From positions 806,001-870,000 of the forward strand of contig CAWHBK010000001.1 in the NCBI GenBank assembly GCA_963827605.1: a stretch of 64,000 bases of DNA, in the 5' to 3' direction. Within the stretch, counting starts at the first letter, position 1. Each line of letters opens with the position of its first letter. Made by a program: the position numbers and the translations under genes. The DNA is from DSYU01 sp963827605. GTDB lineage: Bacteria > Chloroflexota > Anaerolineae > Anaerolineales > Anaerolineaceae. Below, piece by piece: positions 43,695 through 53,886 of the stretch. The notes under the pieces were generated by a model. The model was not told where the DNA came from. It was given only the letters and a program-made list of their open reading frames with translations, and did not search any database.

Positions 43695-44918
43695 CTACTT
43701 TTTTTCTTCCACCCGTAAAAACCGGCGTTTGCCCACCTGCAGCACACCCGCGTGTGGAAAGACTGCCTGGGCTTCCGTAAGAACATCGCCATCCAGGCGC
43801 ACGCCTTTCTGCTCCACCAGGCGGCGGCCCTCGCTGCGGCTGGCCACCATCCCGCTGGCAATCAGCACATCCACCACCGTCTGCCCGCCAGCCAGCGCAT
43901 AAACGGCAATCTCCTGCGGCGTTTCGTGCTGCTGGAAGGTGCGCACAAACGCTTCCTGCGCGCGGACCGCCGCATCATCGCCGTAAAAGCAGCCGGTAAT
44001 CTCACAGGCCAGTTTCATCTTCGCGTCGCGCGGGTGGATAGCATCGGCATCCAGGTCCGCCTCTAAGCGCTCGATTTCATCCGCCATTCCAGCGTGTGAC
44101 CAGCCGGGCGTAGGCTGGCATGGCGAAATCCGGGATGCTCATCACCTTGCCGTACATATCTTCCGCGTCGGTGTAAATCGGAATGTGGTTGCCCAGCGAT
44201 TTGCTCATGCGGATCACCCCATCCGTGCCCGGCAGAATACCGATGATGATGGCAATGTTTGGCCGCGCGCCCATAAAGGTCATAATCTTGCGCCCGGCGG
44301 TGACAATATTGAAAAGCTGTTCGGTGCCGCCCACCTGCACGTCCGCCTTGAGTTCATAGGCATCATACCCCTGCATGATGGCATAGAACAGCTCGTGCAG
44401 GTACAGCGCGTCGCCCTGATCCCAGCGCTTGCGGAAGGTCTCGCGGGTGAGGAACTGCTGGATGGTAAAGTTGGAGGCCAGGTGGATCAGATCGGCAAAG
44501 GTGAGTTTCGACAACCATTCAGCGTTGTAGCCGCACGATCGTCTTCTCCCGGTCCAGAACGCGGAATGCCTGCTCGGCATACGTGCGGGCGTTATCCTCC
44601 GCCTCCTCCGGGGTCAGCTGCGGGCGCAGAACATCCTTGTCGGAAGGATCGCCGATCAGGGAGGTATAGGTGCCGATAAGGAAGATCACCTCGTGCCCCA
44701 GGTCCTGGAACTGGCGCAGCTTGCGCATGGTGACGGTGTGCCCCAGGTGCAGGTCAGACCGTGCGCGGATCGTAACCGCAGTAGACGCGCAGCGGGCGGC
44801 CTTCTTTCTCCGCTTCGATCAGGCGCTCGCGCAGCTCGGTTTCCATCGTGCGCCGCAGCGCCTCGTCGCCATATTCCGTGCCCTGCATCAACCAGGCTAC
44901 CTGTTCTTCGATGTTCAT
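43695..44918 (-). CDS. tyrS: Tyrosyl-tRNA synthetase, frameshifted
   Basis: About 407 residues across four frames. It charges tRNA-Tyr. The class I signature HLGH lies in the frame junction near 44755 (RVYCGYDPRT, then LHLGHTVTMRKLRQF). SLIGDPSDKDVLRPQLTPEE and the motif VIRMSKSLGNHIP (KMSKS equivalent, about 237) follow, with QVGGTEQLFNIVTAGR between. The C-terminal S4 RNA-binding domain is TVVDVLIASGMVASRSEGRR, LVEQKGVRLDG. Frames change near 44760, 44520 and 44085, all within conserved sequence. Essential genes do not tolerate three such breaks, which argues for sequencing error. I use the ATG at 44918 (GGAGGCGGCA upstream). Confidence 0.9.
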
Positions 44919-44967
44919 TGCCGCCTCCAAACGATTGTAAAGCAATTATATCCGTGTTCTTCCGCGT

Positions 44968-45881
44968 CTATCCGCGTCCCAACAAATCTTCCAGCGCCTT
45001 CCGCAGCTCCCCATATTCAAACGAGAAGCCCATCTCCAGCAGCCGTTTTGGCAGCACGCGCTGCCCGTCCAGCACCAGGGTGCTCATTTCACCCAGCACC
45101 AGGCGCAGCATAAAGGCCGGGGCGGGCAGCCAGTATGGGCGGTGCATCGCCCTTGAAACGGCCCGCCCAAATTCCGCATTGGTGACCGGGTTGGGCGAAG
45201 TGACGTTTAGCACCCCGGCCGCGTCTTCGCGCTCGAGCAGGAAGTTGATCGCCCGCACCAGGTCCTGCATATGGATCCACGAAATCCACTGCCTGCCGGA
45301 CCCCAGCGGGCCGCCGGCAAACAGCTTATTTTGCAAGACAAACGGCGCCAGCACCCCGCCTTTTGGCGTAAGCACCACCCCGGTGCGCATGATCACGTGC
45401 CGAACGCCCAACTCCGCCACCGGCCGGGTCGATTCCTCCCAGTCCGCGGCGACCCCGGCCAGGTAATCATTCCCTCCGGCATCCATTTCATCCAGCGGCT
45501 CATCCCCGTGGACGCCGTAATACCCGACTCCCGGCAATTTGGAGCACCACCCGCGGCCGGTGCTCCGCCTGGCGCAGCGCCGACGACGATCGCCTGCCCG
45601 GCATTCACCCGGCTGTCGCGGATCAGGCGCTTGCGTTCATTCGTCCACGGCCGCGCGCCAATGTTGGCCCCCGTCAGGTTGATGATTGCGTCCGCCTCAG
45701 CCGCCTGCTGCTCCCAACCGCGCGGCGTCTGGGCATCCCAGCGCACCGTCCGGATACCGCCTGACTGCCCGGTCTCCGTTGGGCTGCGTGACAGTACCCA
45801 CACCGCATGGCCTCGCCTTACCAGATCGCCGGTCAGCGTCTGTCCAATCATCCCGCTTCCGCCGGTCACAAGTATTTTCAT
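44968..45881 (-). CDS. TIGR01777-type SDR family NAD-dependent epimerase (YfcH-like), frameshifted
   Basis: About 303 residues. The Rossmann motif MKILVTGGSGMIGQTLTGDL opens the protein, followed by DAIINLTGANIGARPWTNER, which is typical of this subfamily. The active-site YYGVHGDEPLDE supplies the Tyr. RTGVVLTPKGGVLAPFVL, QWISWIHMQDLVRAI and the C-terminal DUF1731 region (VLDGQRVLPKRLLEMGFSFE) follow. Two indels near 45595 and 45535 separate the frames; the intervening frame carries LRQAEHRPRVVLQIAG, which fills the gap exactly. Its substrate is unknown. It is divergent from the HNH gene and upstream of tyrS on the same strand. Confidence 0.85.
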
Positions 45882-46006
45882 TCCGCCCTCCTGCTTGAGG
45901 CTTTCATCCTATAACCTCTGCCCTGTTTTCCTGATACTTTCTTAACTTACTCTGGACAGACCCCTTTTGCAAGACGTGCTATAATTTTTGCTAATGGAGA
46001 GCGTCT

Positions 46007-46510
46007 ATGCAGGCACCTGTCTTAGTCCTCAATGCCAATTTTGAACCGGTGAACGTTTGCGACATGCGACGCGCGGTTGGCCTCTTGTTGGCAGAGAAGG
46101 CATCCTTAGTGGTAAACGGGCGAGGCGAAATCAAGACCATCAGCCAATCTTTTCCCCGGCCTTCGGTCATTCGCTTGCAGAAAATGGTTCACCGCCCGCG
46201 GCCGCAGCTTAAACTCACCCGCCGCGAAGTCTTCCGCCGGGATAATTATACCTGCCAGTACTGCGGGAAGAGAACGACTGACCTGACCATTGACCACGTT
46301 ATTCCGCGCCACCTGGGGGGCAAACACATCTGGAACAACGTGGTCGCCGCCTGCCCTTCCTGCAACCACCGCAAAGGCGGCCGGCTGCTTGAAGATGCCA
46401 ATATGCGCCTGCTGCGCTTTCCCGCCGAGCCGCCCACCTCCGCCAATTATGTTTTTGGACGCCATCTGGCAGATAATACCGAGTGGGAAACCTTCCTGAG
46501 CGGTTGGTAA
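46007..46510 (+). CDS. HNH endonuclease
   Basis: A 167-residue protein. Residues 1-60 form the RRXRR-like N-terminal part seen in many free-standing HNH proteins (VLVLNANFEPVNVCDMRRAV). The HNH fold is at about 75-135: CQYCGKRTTDLTIDHVIPRH, LGGKHIWNNVVAACPSCNHR. Two CxxC pairs bind a structural metal, and the DH and N residues form the catalytic metal site. The protein is intact. Such proteins are common as single genes in Chloroflexota and cyanobacteria; whether they defend, repair or process DNA is not established. TATAAT lies about 30 bases upstream and GGAG before the ATG. Confidence 0.88.
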   Translation: MQAPVLVLNANFEPVNVCDMRRAVGLLLAEKASLVVNGRGEIKTISQSFPRPSVIRLQKMVHRPRPQLKLTRREVFRRDNYTCQYCGKRTTDLTIDHVIPRHLGGKHIWNNVVAACPSCNHRKGGRLLEDANMRLLRFPAEPPTSANYVFGRHLADNTEWETFLSGW

Positions 46511-46546
46511 ACCCCGCGCTCCAAAATCGTTTTCCGGTTCCCAGGT

Positions 46547-47320
46547 TTATAGGCTCTCGTTTCCGTTCATATCGATCGACAAGAGATCGTATGCGACCGA
46601 AATCGGGCCTTGAAACGTTTGCCTGGCCTGCGCCACCAGGTCATCGGGGTCAACCAGCTGGGGTGGGTAGTGGATCAGATACAGCGCGCCGACGCCTGCC
46701 TGAGTGGCAATCTCACCCGCTTTTTCCGGGGAGGTGTGCCCAATCGACGACCCGGTCGCTTCATGGATAAGCACATCCGCGCCGTCTGCCAGCCGCCGGA
46801 CAGCCTGGCTGGGTTCCGTATCACACGAGTAGGTCAACACGCGTCTCCCCCGGCCAAATTCAAAGCGCAGCCCCATGGTCGGGATGAGGTGGCTAACCGG
46901 AGAGGCAAAAACGCGCAGGTCCGTATCGGATAAAACCGGGGTGTGCTCTTCCTCAGGAAGAACCGTAAATTGAACCGGATAAAAATTTGGCCACTGTTCC
47001 CAATCATACAATTCCATCATCTTCTCAGCCCGCTCGGTGGTCGCTTGCAGCCCATATACATTCAGCGGCGCTTTGCGGCCAATCAGCCACAAACCCATCA
47101 GCAGCGGGCCGAACCCGGAAACATGATCGGGGTGGAAATGCGTCAGGATAATATCCGTCAGGCGCGCCGGATCGATGCCGGCCTGTTCCAGCCGGACAAG
47201 CGGGCTGCCGGGGCAGTCCACCAGCACCACGCGGCTGCCCGCATCCACCAGGATATGTGTATTCTCGTGCGTGGCATCCGGAACTGCGCTGGCTGACCCC
47301 ATCACAATTACTCGACCCAT
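46547..47320 (-). CDS. MBL-fold metallo-hydrolase (RNase Z-like)
   Basis: A 257-residue metallo-beta-lactamase-fold protein. The signature is IILTHFHPDHVSGFGPLLMG (HxHxDH at about 60), with later metal ligands SPVSHLIPTMG, YSCDTEPS and GHTSPEKAGEIA (including the second Asp and His). The start HENTHILVDAGSRVVLVDCP is typical of RNase Z/arylsulfatase-like enzymes. It lacks the long exosite insertion of true RNase Z, so the substrate is uncertain. It is convergent with the HNH gene (36 bases apart). Confidence 0.85.
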   Translation of the reverse strand: MGRVIVMGSASAVPDATHENTHILVDAGSRVVLVDCPGSPLVRLEQAGIDPARLTDIILTHFHPDHVSGFGPLLMGLWLIGRKAPLNVYGLQATTERAEKMMELYDWEQWPNFYPVQFTVLPEEEHTPVLSDTDLRVFASPVSHLIPTMGLRFEFGRGRRVLTYSCDTEPSQAVRRLADGADVLIHEATGSSIGHTSPEKAGEIATQAGVGALYLIHYPPQLVDPDDLVAQARQTFQGPISVAYDLLSIDMNGNESL

Positions 47321-47426
47321 ACAGGCCTCCTTGAAAGCCTATAAAAATACCTTTGTGAACGGTTTGAATTGCTTATTCAATATTAATGGAAAAGACCGAG
47401 CAGGGTGATAAAGAGTCCATTAATTA

Positions 47427-48896
47427 TTAGCGCGACAATATCCATAATGCGATGCGCGGCGTTACCCAGATCTCGATTGCAGAAGCCACGAACAACAGCG
47501 GGATGACCACGCCCACGATGACTTTTGCCCAATCCGCCAGGGCTTCCAACCAGACCTCACCGACTGTTTTCCCAGTGCTTGGATGGGCCAAAACTGCCCC
47601 GGCATGCAGCACGGCTGCGGTTGCCAGGATGGCAACCGGAATCTCAATAATGCCGTGCGGCAAGATCAGCCCAATCACCAGGGGCAGCACGGGCAAACCA
47701 TGCCGGCTGAGCGCGCCAAGCAAAAAGCCCATAATCCCCACCGTGGCCATCAGTGGCATCACGCCGACCACGCCAAAGGTGAAGATTCCGAGAACCATTG
47801 CCAGCAGCAGCACGCGCAGGTTCTGCCACCAGACCATTAACATCGATTGGGTGGAAAACAAAGGCCAGGACTTCAATATGTCTTCCATCCCGCCCTTGGT
47901 CACGTTCGAAAAGCCAACCTGGTCGATCAAGAAAGGAAAGCGTTCGACCTGCTGCACGCCAACCAGCACACCCGCCACCACCATGCCGGTGACTAGCAGA
48001 GAAGGTAGCATCAGGCGGCGCAGCGTCTGCGGCAGCACCTGCCGGTACCAGGCCAGCGGGTTTCGCACTCCGCCGGTAAACGCCTTGCGGAAAATATTCC
48101 AGCTCCAGGCCAGGCGCAGCACATCGATCTCACGACCTAACAACTCTTCGCGGCGGAAGTGCGCCAGGCCAATCCGCACCAGCAGAAAGGTCAGCACCAC
48201 GACTCCCAGAACCACCCACCACAGCGTGTCAAAGTTACCCCAAAACATGACCAGCGCTTCCCACTGGATCAGAAAAGCAGATGGGATGATGATAAAACTG
48301 GCCAGCAGGTTGGCCGCCCGCACGGACGTGGCCTGGGTGGAAACGACCACGGCCCCGCTCACCATCATCAACGCCTGCACAATGGTCAGGGTAAAAATTT
48401 GCGCGAGCATGTTTGGCGCCGGCCAGGGAATATGGTTGATCGCCAGACCGGTTAGATACACCGCCATTCCCAGAAAGCTGGACATCAGGGGTGGGACAGT
48501 TGCGGCAAGCAGCTTGCCGAGGTAAAGCTGCCAATCCTGCAGCGGGGTGTTGAGCAGCGGTTCGATACTGCTGCGTTCCTTTTCACCCACAAAGGATTCC
48601 AGCGCAATCACCAGCGAAACGGAAATGGGGAAGAATCCCACGATCATCAGCAGGAACGGCACCAACCGCTCTCCGATGAGCGTTGCGCCGTACTTATTCA
48701 CAAAGTCGAGCATCCGCTGCGCCGTCCAATTCATAATAAATGGGAAGATCAGCGTCAGACCCACGACTGGAAAGATGATGCGCCAGTCGCGGAGCTGGTC
48801 GCGCACTTCGCGGCGGGTAATCACCCAGGCCGGATAGAAGGCCCGGAACAGTTGCAACCCGCCATAACGGGCTTTGGGTATCGAAACCTCACGCAT
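47427..48896 (-). CDS. ABC-2 permease fused to a stage II sporulation protein M (SpoIIM) domain
   Basis: A 489-residue polytopic protein. Residues 1-310 are an ABC-2-type permease, with six helices: VITRREVRDQLRDWRIIFPV, ESFVGEKERSSIEPLLNTPL and WQLYLGKLLAATVPPLMSSF. Residues about 315-489 match the SpoIIM/DUF95 domain: WWQNLRVLLLAMVLGIFTFG, ATVGIMGFLLGALSRHGL, ILPHGIIEIPVAILATAAVL. I use the ATG at 48896, which overlaps the stop of the ATPase gene by eight bases, so translation is coupled. Together they form an exporter. The SpoIIM half is known in spore formers for engulfment, but such fusions occur in non-sporulating lineages; the function is unknown. Confidence 0.85.
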   Translation of the reverse strand: MREVSIPKARYGGLQLFRAFYPAWVITRREVRDQLRDWRIIFPVVGLTLIFPFIMNWTAQRMLDFVNKYGATLIGERLVPFLLMIVGFFPISVSLVIALESFVGEKERSSIEPLLNTPLQDWQLYLGKLLAATVPPLMSSFLGMAVYLTGLAINHIPWPAPNMLAQIFTLTIVQALMMVSGAVVVSTQATSVRAANLLASFIIIPSAFLIQWEALVMFWGNFDTLWWVVLGVVVLTFLLVRIGLAHFRREELLGREIDVLRLAWSWNIFRKAFTGGVRNPLAWYRQVLPQTLRRLMLPSLLVTGMVVAGVLVGVQQVERFPFLIDQVGFSNVTKGGMEDILKSWPLFSTQSMLMVWWQNLRVLLLAMVLGIFTFGVVGVMPLMATVGIMGFLLGALSRHGLPVLPLVIGLILPHGIIEIPVAILATAAVLHAGAVLAHPSTGKTVGEVWLEALADWAKVIVGVVIPLLFVASAIEIWVTPRIALWILSR

Positions 48897-49822
48897 CGTC
48901 CCCCTCCTCGGCGCTGCCAATGGCATGCAAAAAGGCTTTTTCCAGGCTGCGAGGTACTTCATGGAAAGAGACCAGGGGCAGGCGGTCATCCAGCAAGCTG
49001 CGGATGAGCAGCGGGTTTTGCGACTGCGGGTCTGCAACGCGAAAACGCAGCCAGTTCTCTCCCCGCTCGCGCAGTTCCACCCCGTCCGGAAGGCCCGGCA
49101 CCCAGCCATTCAGCGCCCCTGCCAGTTGAGCCTCGTACTCCAGCGGGCCAAGCAGCTGCTGTTTCACGTTCTCCACGCTGTCATTCATAATAATTCGCCC
49201 AAGGCGGATGATGGCCACCTTATCGGCCAGTTCTTCGGCCTCAAAGAGGTTGTGCGTGCAAAGCAGGATGGTCCGCCCGGCTTTGCGCAGATTCTTGATC
49301 GAATCGCGCACCAGCCGGGAGCTTTCGGGGTCCATCGCCGAAGTTGGCTCATCCAACAGCAGCACCGGCGGGTCATGCAGAATGGCGCGCACCAGGGCCA
49401 GCTTCTGGCGCATGCCTTTTGAATACTCGCCCAGGCGCTTTTTACCGGCCTGTTCCCAGGCCAAAACGTTCCAGTAGTTCATTAATCCGCGGGCGTACAC
49501 TGGCCCTGCGCAGCCCATACAAACTGGCAAAGAACTCCAGGTACTCCACGGCGTTCATCCGCGAATAAAGCCCGTGATGCTCGGTCAGTACCCCCACCGA
49601 GGCGCGCACATTGTCAGCCTGCTGGACCACATCATAGCCCGCGACCCAGGCTTTCCCGCCGCTGGGCTCAAGAATGGAGGTCAACATGCGTACGGTGGTG
49701 GTTTTGCCGGCCCCATTCTGACCCAACAGCACCAGCACCTGGCCCGGCTGAACGTTCAGGCTCACCCGGTCGACCGCCAGGAAGGTATCAAAATATTTGG
49801 ATAGTTCTTCAGCGACGATCAT
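48889..49822 (-). CDS. ABC transporter ATP-binding protein, frameshifted
   Basis: About 310 residues. Walker A is VLLGQNGAGKTTTVRMLTSI; the signature is LGEYSKGMRQKLALVRAILH; Walker B is VLLLDEPTSAMDPESSRLVR, followed by CTHNLFEAEELADKVAII. This is an ABC-2-type exporter ATPase. The frame breaks near 49465 between LLERFGL and WEQAGKKRLG. The C-terminal 100 residues (LEYEAQLAGALNGWVPGLPD) are an accessory domain found in this exporter type. It is paired with the SpoIIM-fused permease. It lies nine bases after the lgt frame end and has its own GGGGA ribosome binding site. Confidence 0.87.
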
Positions 49823-49831
49823 TCCCCTGTT

Positions 49832-50777
49832 TTACTTCCTCCATGAAGAAAAAGGCCCGGTGGCATACCGGGCCTCCTGCTTTTGAATTATTGCGGTAAA
49901 CTTTCCGGCTGGCGCATCCTCGCCGTGCGAATTTTCGACCGGCGTTGGCATCGCCGTTGGCTCATTTGGAAGAAACCGGCGGCGGAGGATCAGCGCTGCG
50001 GTCGATGCCACAAACACAATCGCCATGATGGTTTGGTTAACGTTGATCCCAGCCACCGGGGATGGGTCAAGGCGCAAGAACTCCAAGAAAAAGCGCCCAA
50101 AGCTGTAAAAAACCAGGTAAATGAAGAACAGGTCTCCGCGCCGCAAAACATTACGGAAACGGCGGCTGAGCCAGATCAACAAACCCGGCATTGAGCAGGT
50201 TCCAGAAAACCTCATACAGGAACAAGGGATGGTAATAAGCCACCTCGCGATACTCTGACAGCCGTCGCTCGGGCGCAATAAACAGCTTCCAGGGCAGGTT
50301 GGTTGGCCCACCATACACTTCCTGGTTGAAGTAGTTTCCAAACCGGCCAATCGCCTGCGCCAGCGCCAGCCCGGGGGCAATGATATCCGCCCAGGTTAAG
50401 ATGGGCTGATCTTTGCGGTGGACGTAAATCCACACCGCGATAAATCCACCAATTACCGCCCCCGGAATCCCCAGACCGCCGTTGCGAAGGTTGAGCATTT
50501 CCAGTGGATGGGTCAGGTAATAGCCGGTGGTAAGACCCTGCGCCACCATCGAGGCCGGGGGCGTCAGGATATGCCAGATACGCGCCCCAATAATCCCGCC
50601 AATCAATGCCCATGGAAGAAGATCCCAGGCTTCTTCCGAATCCTGACCATACTGTTTGGACCGGTAGGAGGCCAGCCAGGTAGCGGCCAGCGCGCCCAGC
50701 ATAATCAGAATTCCATAAAAGTAAATCTTAAAGCCGCCAAAAAGCGTTATCCCGTCAATGGGTGGTGCTGGAATCAT
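49832..50777 (-). CDS. lgt: Prolipoprotein diacylglyceryl transferase, frameshifted
   Basis: About 310 residues with seven helices. It adds the diacylglyceryl group to the lipobox Cys of exported lipoproteins, several of which are encoded in this window. The signature AQAIGRFGNYFNQEVYGGPT and YYHPLFLYEVFWNLL are present. The frame changes near 50185, then WLSRRFRNVLRRGDLFFIYL and FYSFGRFFLEFLRLDPSPVA complete the family. As written the frame runs to 49832 through a hairpin at 49854-49874. An indel near 49905 would give RQPESLPQ and a stop at 49888-49890, before the hairpin. I think that is the real end. Confidence 0.88.
49849..49874 (-). terminator. Intrinsic terminator at the 3' end of lgt
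   Basis: On the minus strand GGCCCGGT (49874-49867 partner) and ACCGGGCC form an 8-bp GC-rich stem with a 5-base loop, followed by TTTTTCTTC. It is a standard rho-independent terminator placed just after the likely lgt stop. It separates the lgt transcript from the ABC exporter genes. Confidence 0.65.
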
Positions 50778-50833
50778 CTCGGCTTTCCTTCCTAAAAAAT
50801 GATATGCTAAAACAAGCGGTCAGGCCGCCTTGT

Positions 50834-51467
50834 CTACTTCTTTCCCCCCAGACCCATTTTCGCATATGCCTGGGACCGGACATGCAGTATTCGCTGCAGC
50901 GCAGTGATATTGGCGAATAAGGCGATAATGGCGACTGCAATTAATGGCTGGTTGAAGACCAGACCCGGGATCAAGACCAGATAGCGTTCCACCCGCGAAA
51001 AAATCCCGATCTTTGTGTCAAAGCCCACGGACTGCGCCCGCGCCCGAATGTACGAAACCAGCACAGAGCCTGCCGCCGCCAGATAAACCAATCCGGCCCC
51101 AAGCCATTCTTGCTGCCGTAAGAAATATACCAGCAGGCCCCCAAATATCACCAGCTCAGAATAGCGATCGGTTACCGAATCAACAAAAGCGCCAAACTCG
51201 CTGGATTCGCCGCGCAGGCGCGCCATCGTGCCGTCCAATCGCGTCAATCGGGGCAGCGATCAGGATGATAATGCCGCCAACCGTAATGTGCCCCATTGCC
51301 AGAAAAAAGGCTCCCACCGCGGTGCCCAACAAACCAAGCAGCGTTGCGGTATTGGGCATCAAACCCAATTTATTTAAGAAACCGGCCACCGGTTCCAAAA
51401 CGCCTTTAAAGCGTGCACGGAGAATATCCGTTAGTGTCACCACTTCTTTCTTGGCCGTTTGTTCCAC
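50834..51467 (-). CDS. CDP-alcohol phosphatidyltransferase family protein, frameshifted
   Basis: About 211 residues. The CDP-OH-P signature DGx2ARx8Gx3Dx3D is split over a frame change near 51235: IAAPIDAI, then DGTMARLRGESSEFGAFVDS, VTDRYSE, with all Asp residues present. At least four helices (for example ATLLGLLGTAVGAFFLAMGH) indicate an integral membrane enzyme. It would transfer a phosphatidyl group to an alcohol such as glycerol-3-phosphate or inositol-phosphate; the acceptor is not decidable. I prefer a GTG start at 51467 (GAGGAAAC upstream) over an ATG at 51530. It is downstream of ftsK on the same strand. Confidence 0.82.
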
Positions 51468-51618
51468 TGTCGGTTTCCTCTCTAGATAAACTACCGGAAT
51501 ATTCGCGATCAAACGCGGCGGAGATTTCAAACAAGATATCCTATCTTACCCGGTCCAAACTGTCAAGCGACATGCCGCAACCACCCTGTACAATCCTACG
51601 AAACCCCAGCCGCCCGGT

Positions 51619-53886
51619 CTACCCCTGGTCACCCGGCGCATTTTCTTCGCTCGCGTCATCCTCAGGCAGCTCAAGAACTTCGCGCTCGCGACCGCCGCCC
51701 TGGGATGGGCCAACCACACCCAAGTCTTCCAACTCATCCATCAGGCGCGCCGCACGGGGGTAGCCAATCCGCAGGCGGCGTTGGAGTAGGGAGGTGCTGG
51801 CGCGCTGGGTGGCGCGTACAATCTTCACCGCCTGCTCCACCAGCGCATCGCCATCCGTCTTCTTCTGCGTTGGTGATCAGTTCTTCCCACGGCGCGGCTT
51901 CATCGGCCGGGACGCCGGCCGTTTTCTGCTTCCAGAATGCCAGGACGGCCTCAATTTCACTGTCCGAAACCAGGACGCCCTGCGCGCGCAGCGGTGTGCC
52001 TGCCTCAGGGTTCAGGAAGAGCATATCGCCCTTCCCCAGCAGCGTTTCCGCCCCGCCGCTATCCAGGATCACGCGCGAGTCAATGGAAGAGGCCACCGAA
52101 AACGACATGCGGGCCGGGAAATTCGCCTTGATCAAGCCGGTCACCACATCCGTGCTGGGGCGCTGCGTCGCCACCACCAGGTGGATGCCCGTAGCGCGCG
52201 CCATCTGCGCCAGGCGGATCAGGCTGTGTTCGGTCTGGTCGGGTGCGGTCATCATCAGGTCGGCCAATTCATCAATGATCACCACGATGCGCGGCAGTTT
52301 TGGCTGCCCGCGCTTTTCCATTTTGCGGTTATAGGTGATGATATCCCGGGAACGGGCATCCTCTAACAACCGGTAGCGATGATCCATCTCCATCAACGCC
52401 CAGCGCAGCACGCCCAACATGCGGTCCACGTCCGTTTCCACCCGGCCAAACATGTGCGGCAGGCCGTTGAAACGCACCAGCTCCACCATCTTCGGGTCGA
52501 GCAGCGCCATGCGCAGATCGGCGGGCGGGTTGTTCATCACCAGGCAGGTAACAATCGCCGCAATACACACCGATTTGCCGGACCCGGTGGTTCCGGCAAT
52601 TAACAGATGCGGCATGCGGGCAAGGTCGGCCACCAGCGGCTGCCCGGAAACATCTTTTCCCAACGCCACTGCCAGCGGCGAAGAAAGTTTGTAAAATTCC
52701 GTGCATTCCAACAGCGGCCGCAGGCGCACCACCGCATTCAGCTGGTTGGGGACTTCGATCCCCACATAAGAGCGCCCAGGAACCGGCGCTTCAATCCGCA
52801 GGCGTTCCGCAGAAAGCGCCAGGGCCAGGTCGCGCTGGAGGGCTGAAATTTGTGAAACGCGCACCTTCTGATGAGACAATTTCACCATCTGGACCGGTCT
52901 TTTCGACAAAACCCGGTTCGACCGCATACTGGGTCACGGTCGGCCCAACCCGGTATCCCTTCACATTCGCCGGGACGCCAAATTCGCCCAGGGTGTGCTC
53001 GATCTGCTTGGCCGTCTCCTGGATATAACTCTCATCCGGGCGCATGCTTTGTTCATCCAGGAGCAGAGTCGAGCGGCGGCAGATCTGGGCGGCGCGTTAA
53101 CGATGTACCGGGGTCTGGAACCGGCAGGGGCGCGTCCTCTTCCTCTTGCATCAGGCTGGCTGCCTGCCCCGCCGACCTGCTCGTATCCACGGCTGTCACC
53201 CGGCGCCGCCAGCAGGATTGACCGCATTCAACCACTGCACCAGGCGGTGGAACATCCAGGCCACCAGGCCCGTGCCATACGCAGCCAGCAAGAGCATCAG
53301 CCCAAGCAGGAAGATGGTGCCCCAGGGAACCGGCAAGCACGCGCTCCAGCAGGGTCGCCAATCCCCAGCCAATCACGCCGCCATCAATACCCGGCTTCCG
53401 CATTATCCAGAGACCAACCACCCAGGATCGCCAGAAAGGTCAGCAGTGCAAAGGCCAGCCCTTCGAGAGCCAAAATCGCGTCCAAGGTTCATTTTTGGCA
53501 GTGGCGCAACGCGCTGGCGCAGGCACAGCAAACCCAGGATGCGTAATCGAAATGACGACCAGCGGCCAGCCCCAACCAAACCCGACGGCAATCAGGTTTA
53601 CCCAAAGCGAGATCAACATGCCGTTGGCCCATTGGGCGCCCAGGGTGCGCCCAACCAACCCAATCAAGGTAATAAATGCAAAGGCGATCAGGCCGATCCC
53701 GGCAACATCCCAGCCAAACCGGCCAAAACGCAGCCAGAGTTCCGCTACAAGATCGCCTTTGCTTTCCTTTCCTGCATCTGGTAGATCTACCTGCCCTTTC
53801 GGGATGGTAACCTTTTTGTTGGCAGAGGGCCTTGACCGGGCATTTTTCTTACTGCCTGCCTGGATGGGCTCTTGTGCCTGGCTCAT
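51619..53886 (-). CDS. ftsK: DNA translocase FtsK/SpoIIIE, frameshifted at several places
   Basis: About 755 residues. It pumps DNA and resolves chromosomes at division. The N-terminus (MSQAQEPIQAGSKKNARSRP) is followed by a membrane region of about four helices (AGIGLIAFAFITLIGLVGRT). The motor has the alpha/beta domain (SYIQETAKQIEHTLGEFGVP, NVKGYRVGPTVTQYAVEPG), Walker A LLIAGTTGSGKSVCIAAIVT (about 432), Walker B RIVVIIDELADLMM and RATGIHLVVATQRPSTDVVT. The C-terminal gamma winged helix (LLQRRLRIGYPRAARLMDEL) recognises orienting DNA sequences. At least six frame changes are needed, mostly between 53550 and 52880, yet every segment matches the family. It overlaps the S1-domain gene stop by four bases. 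Confidence 0.88.
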
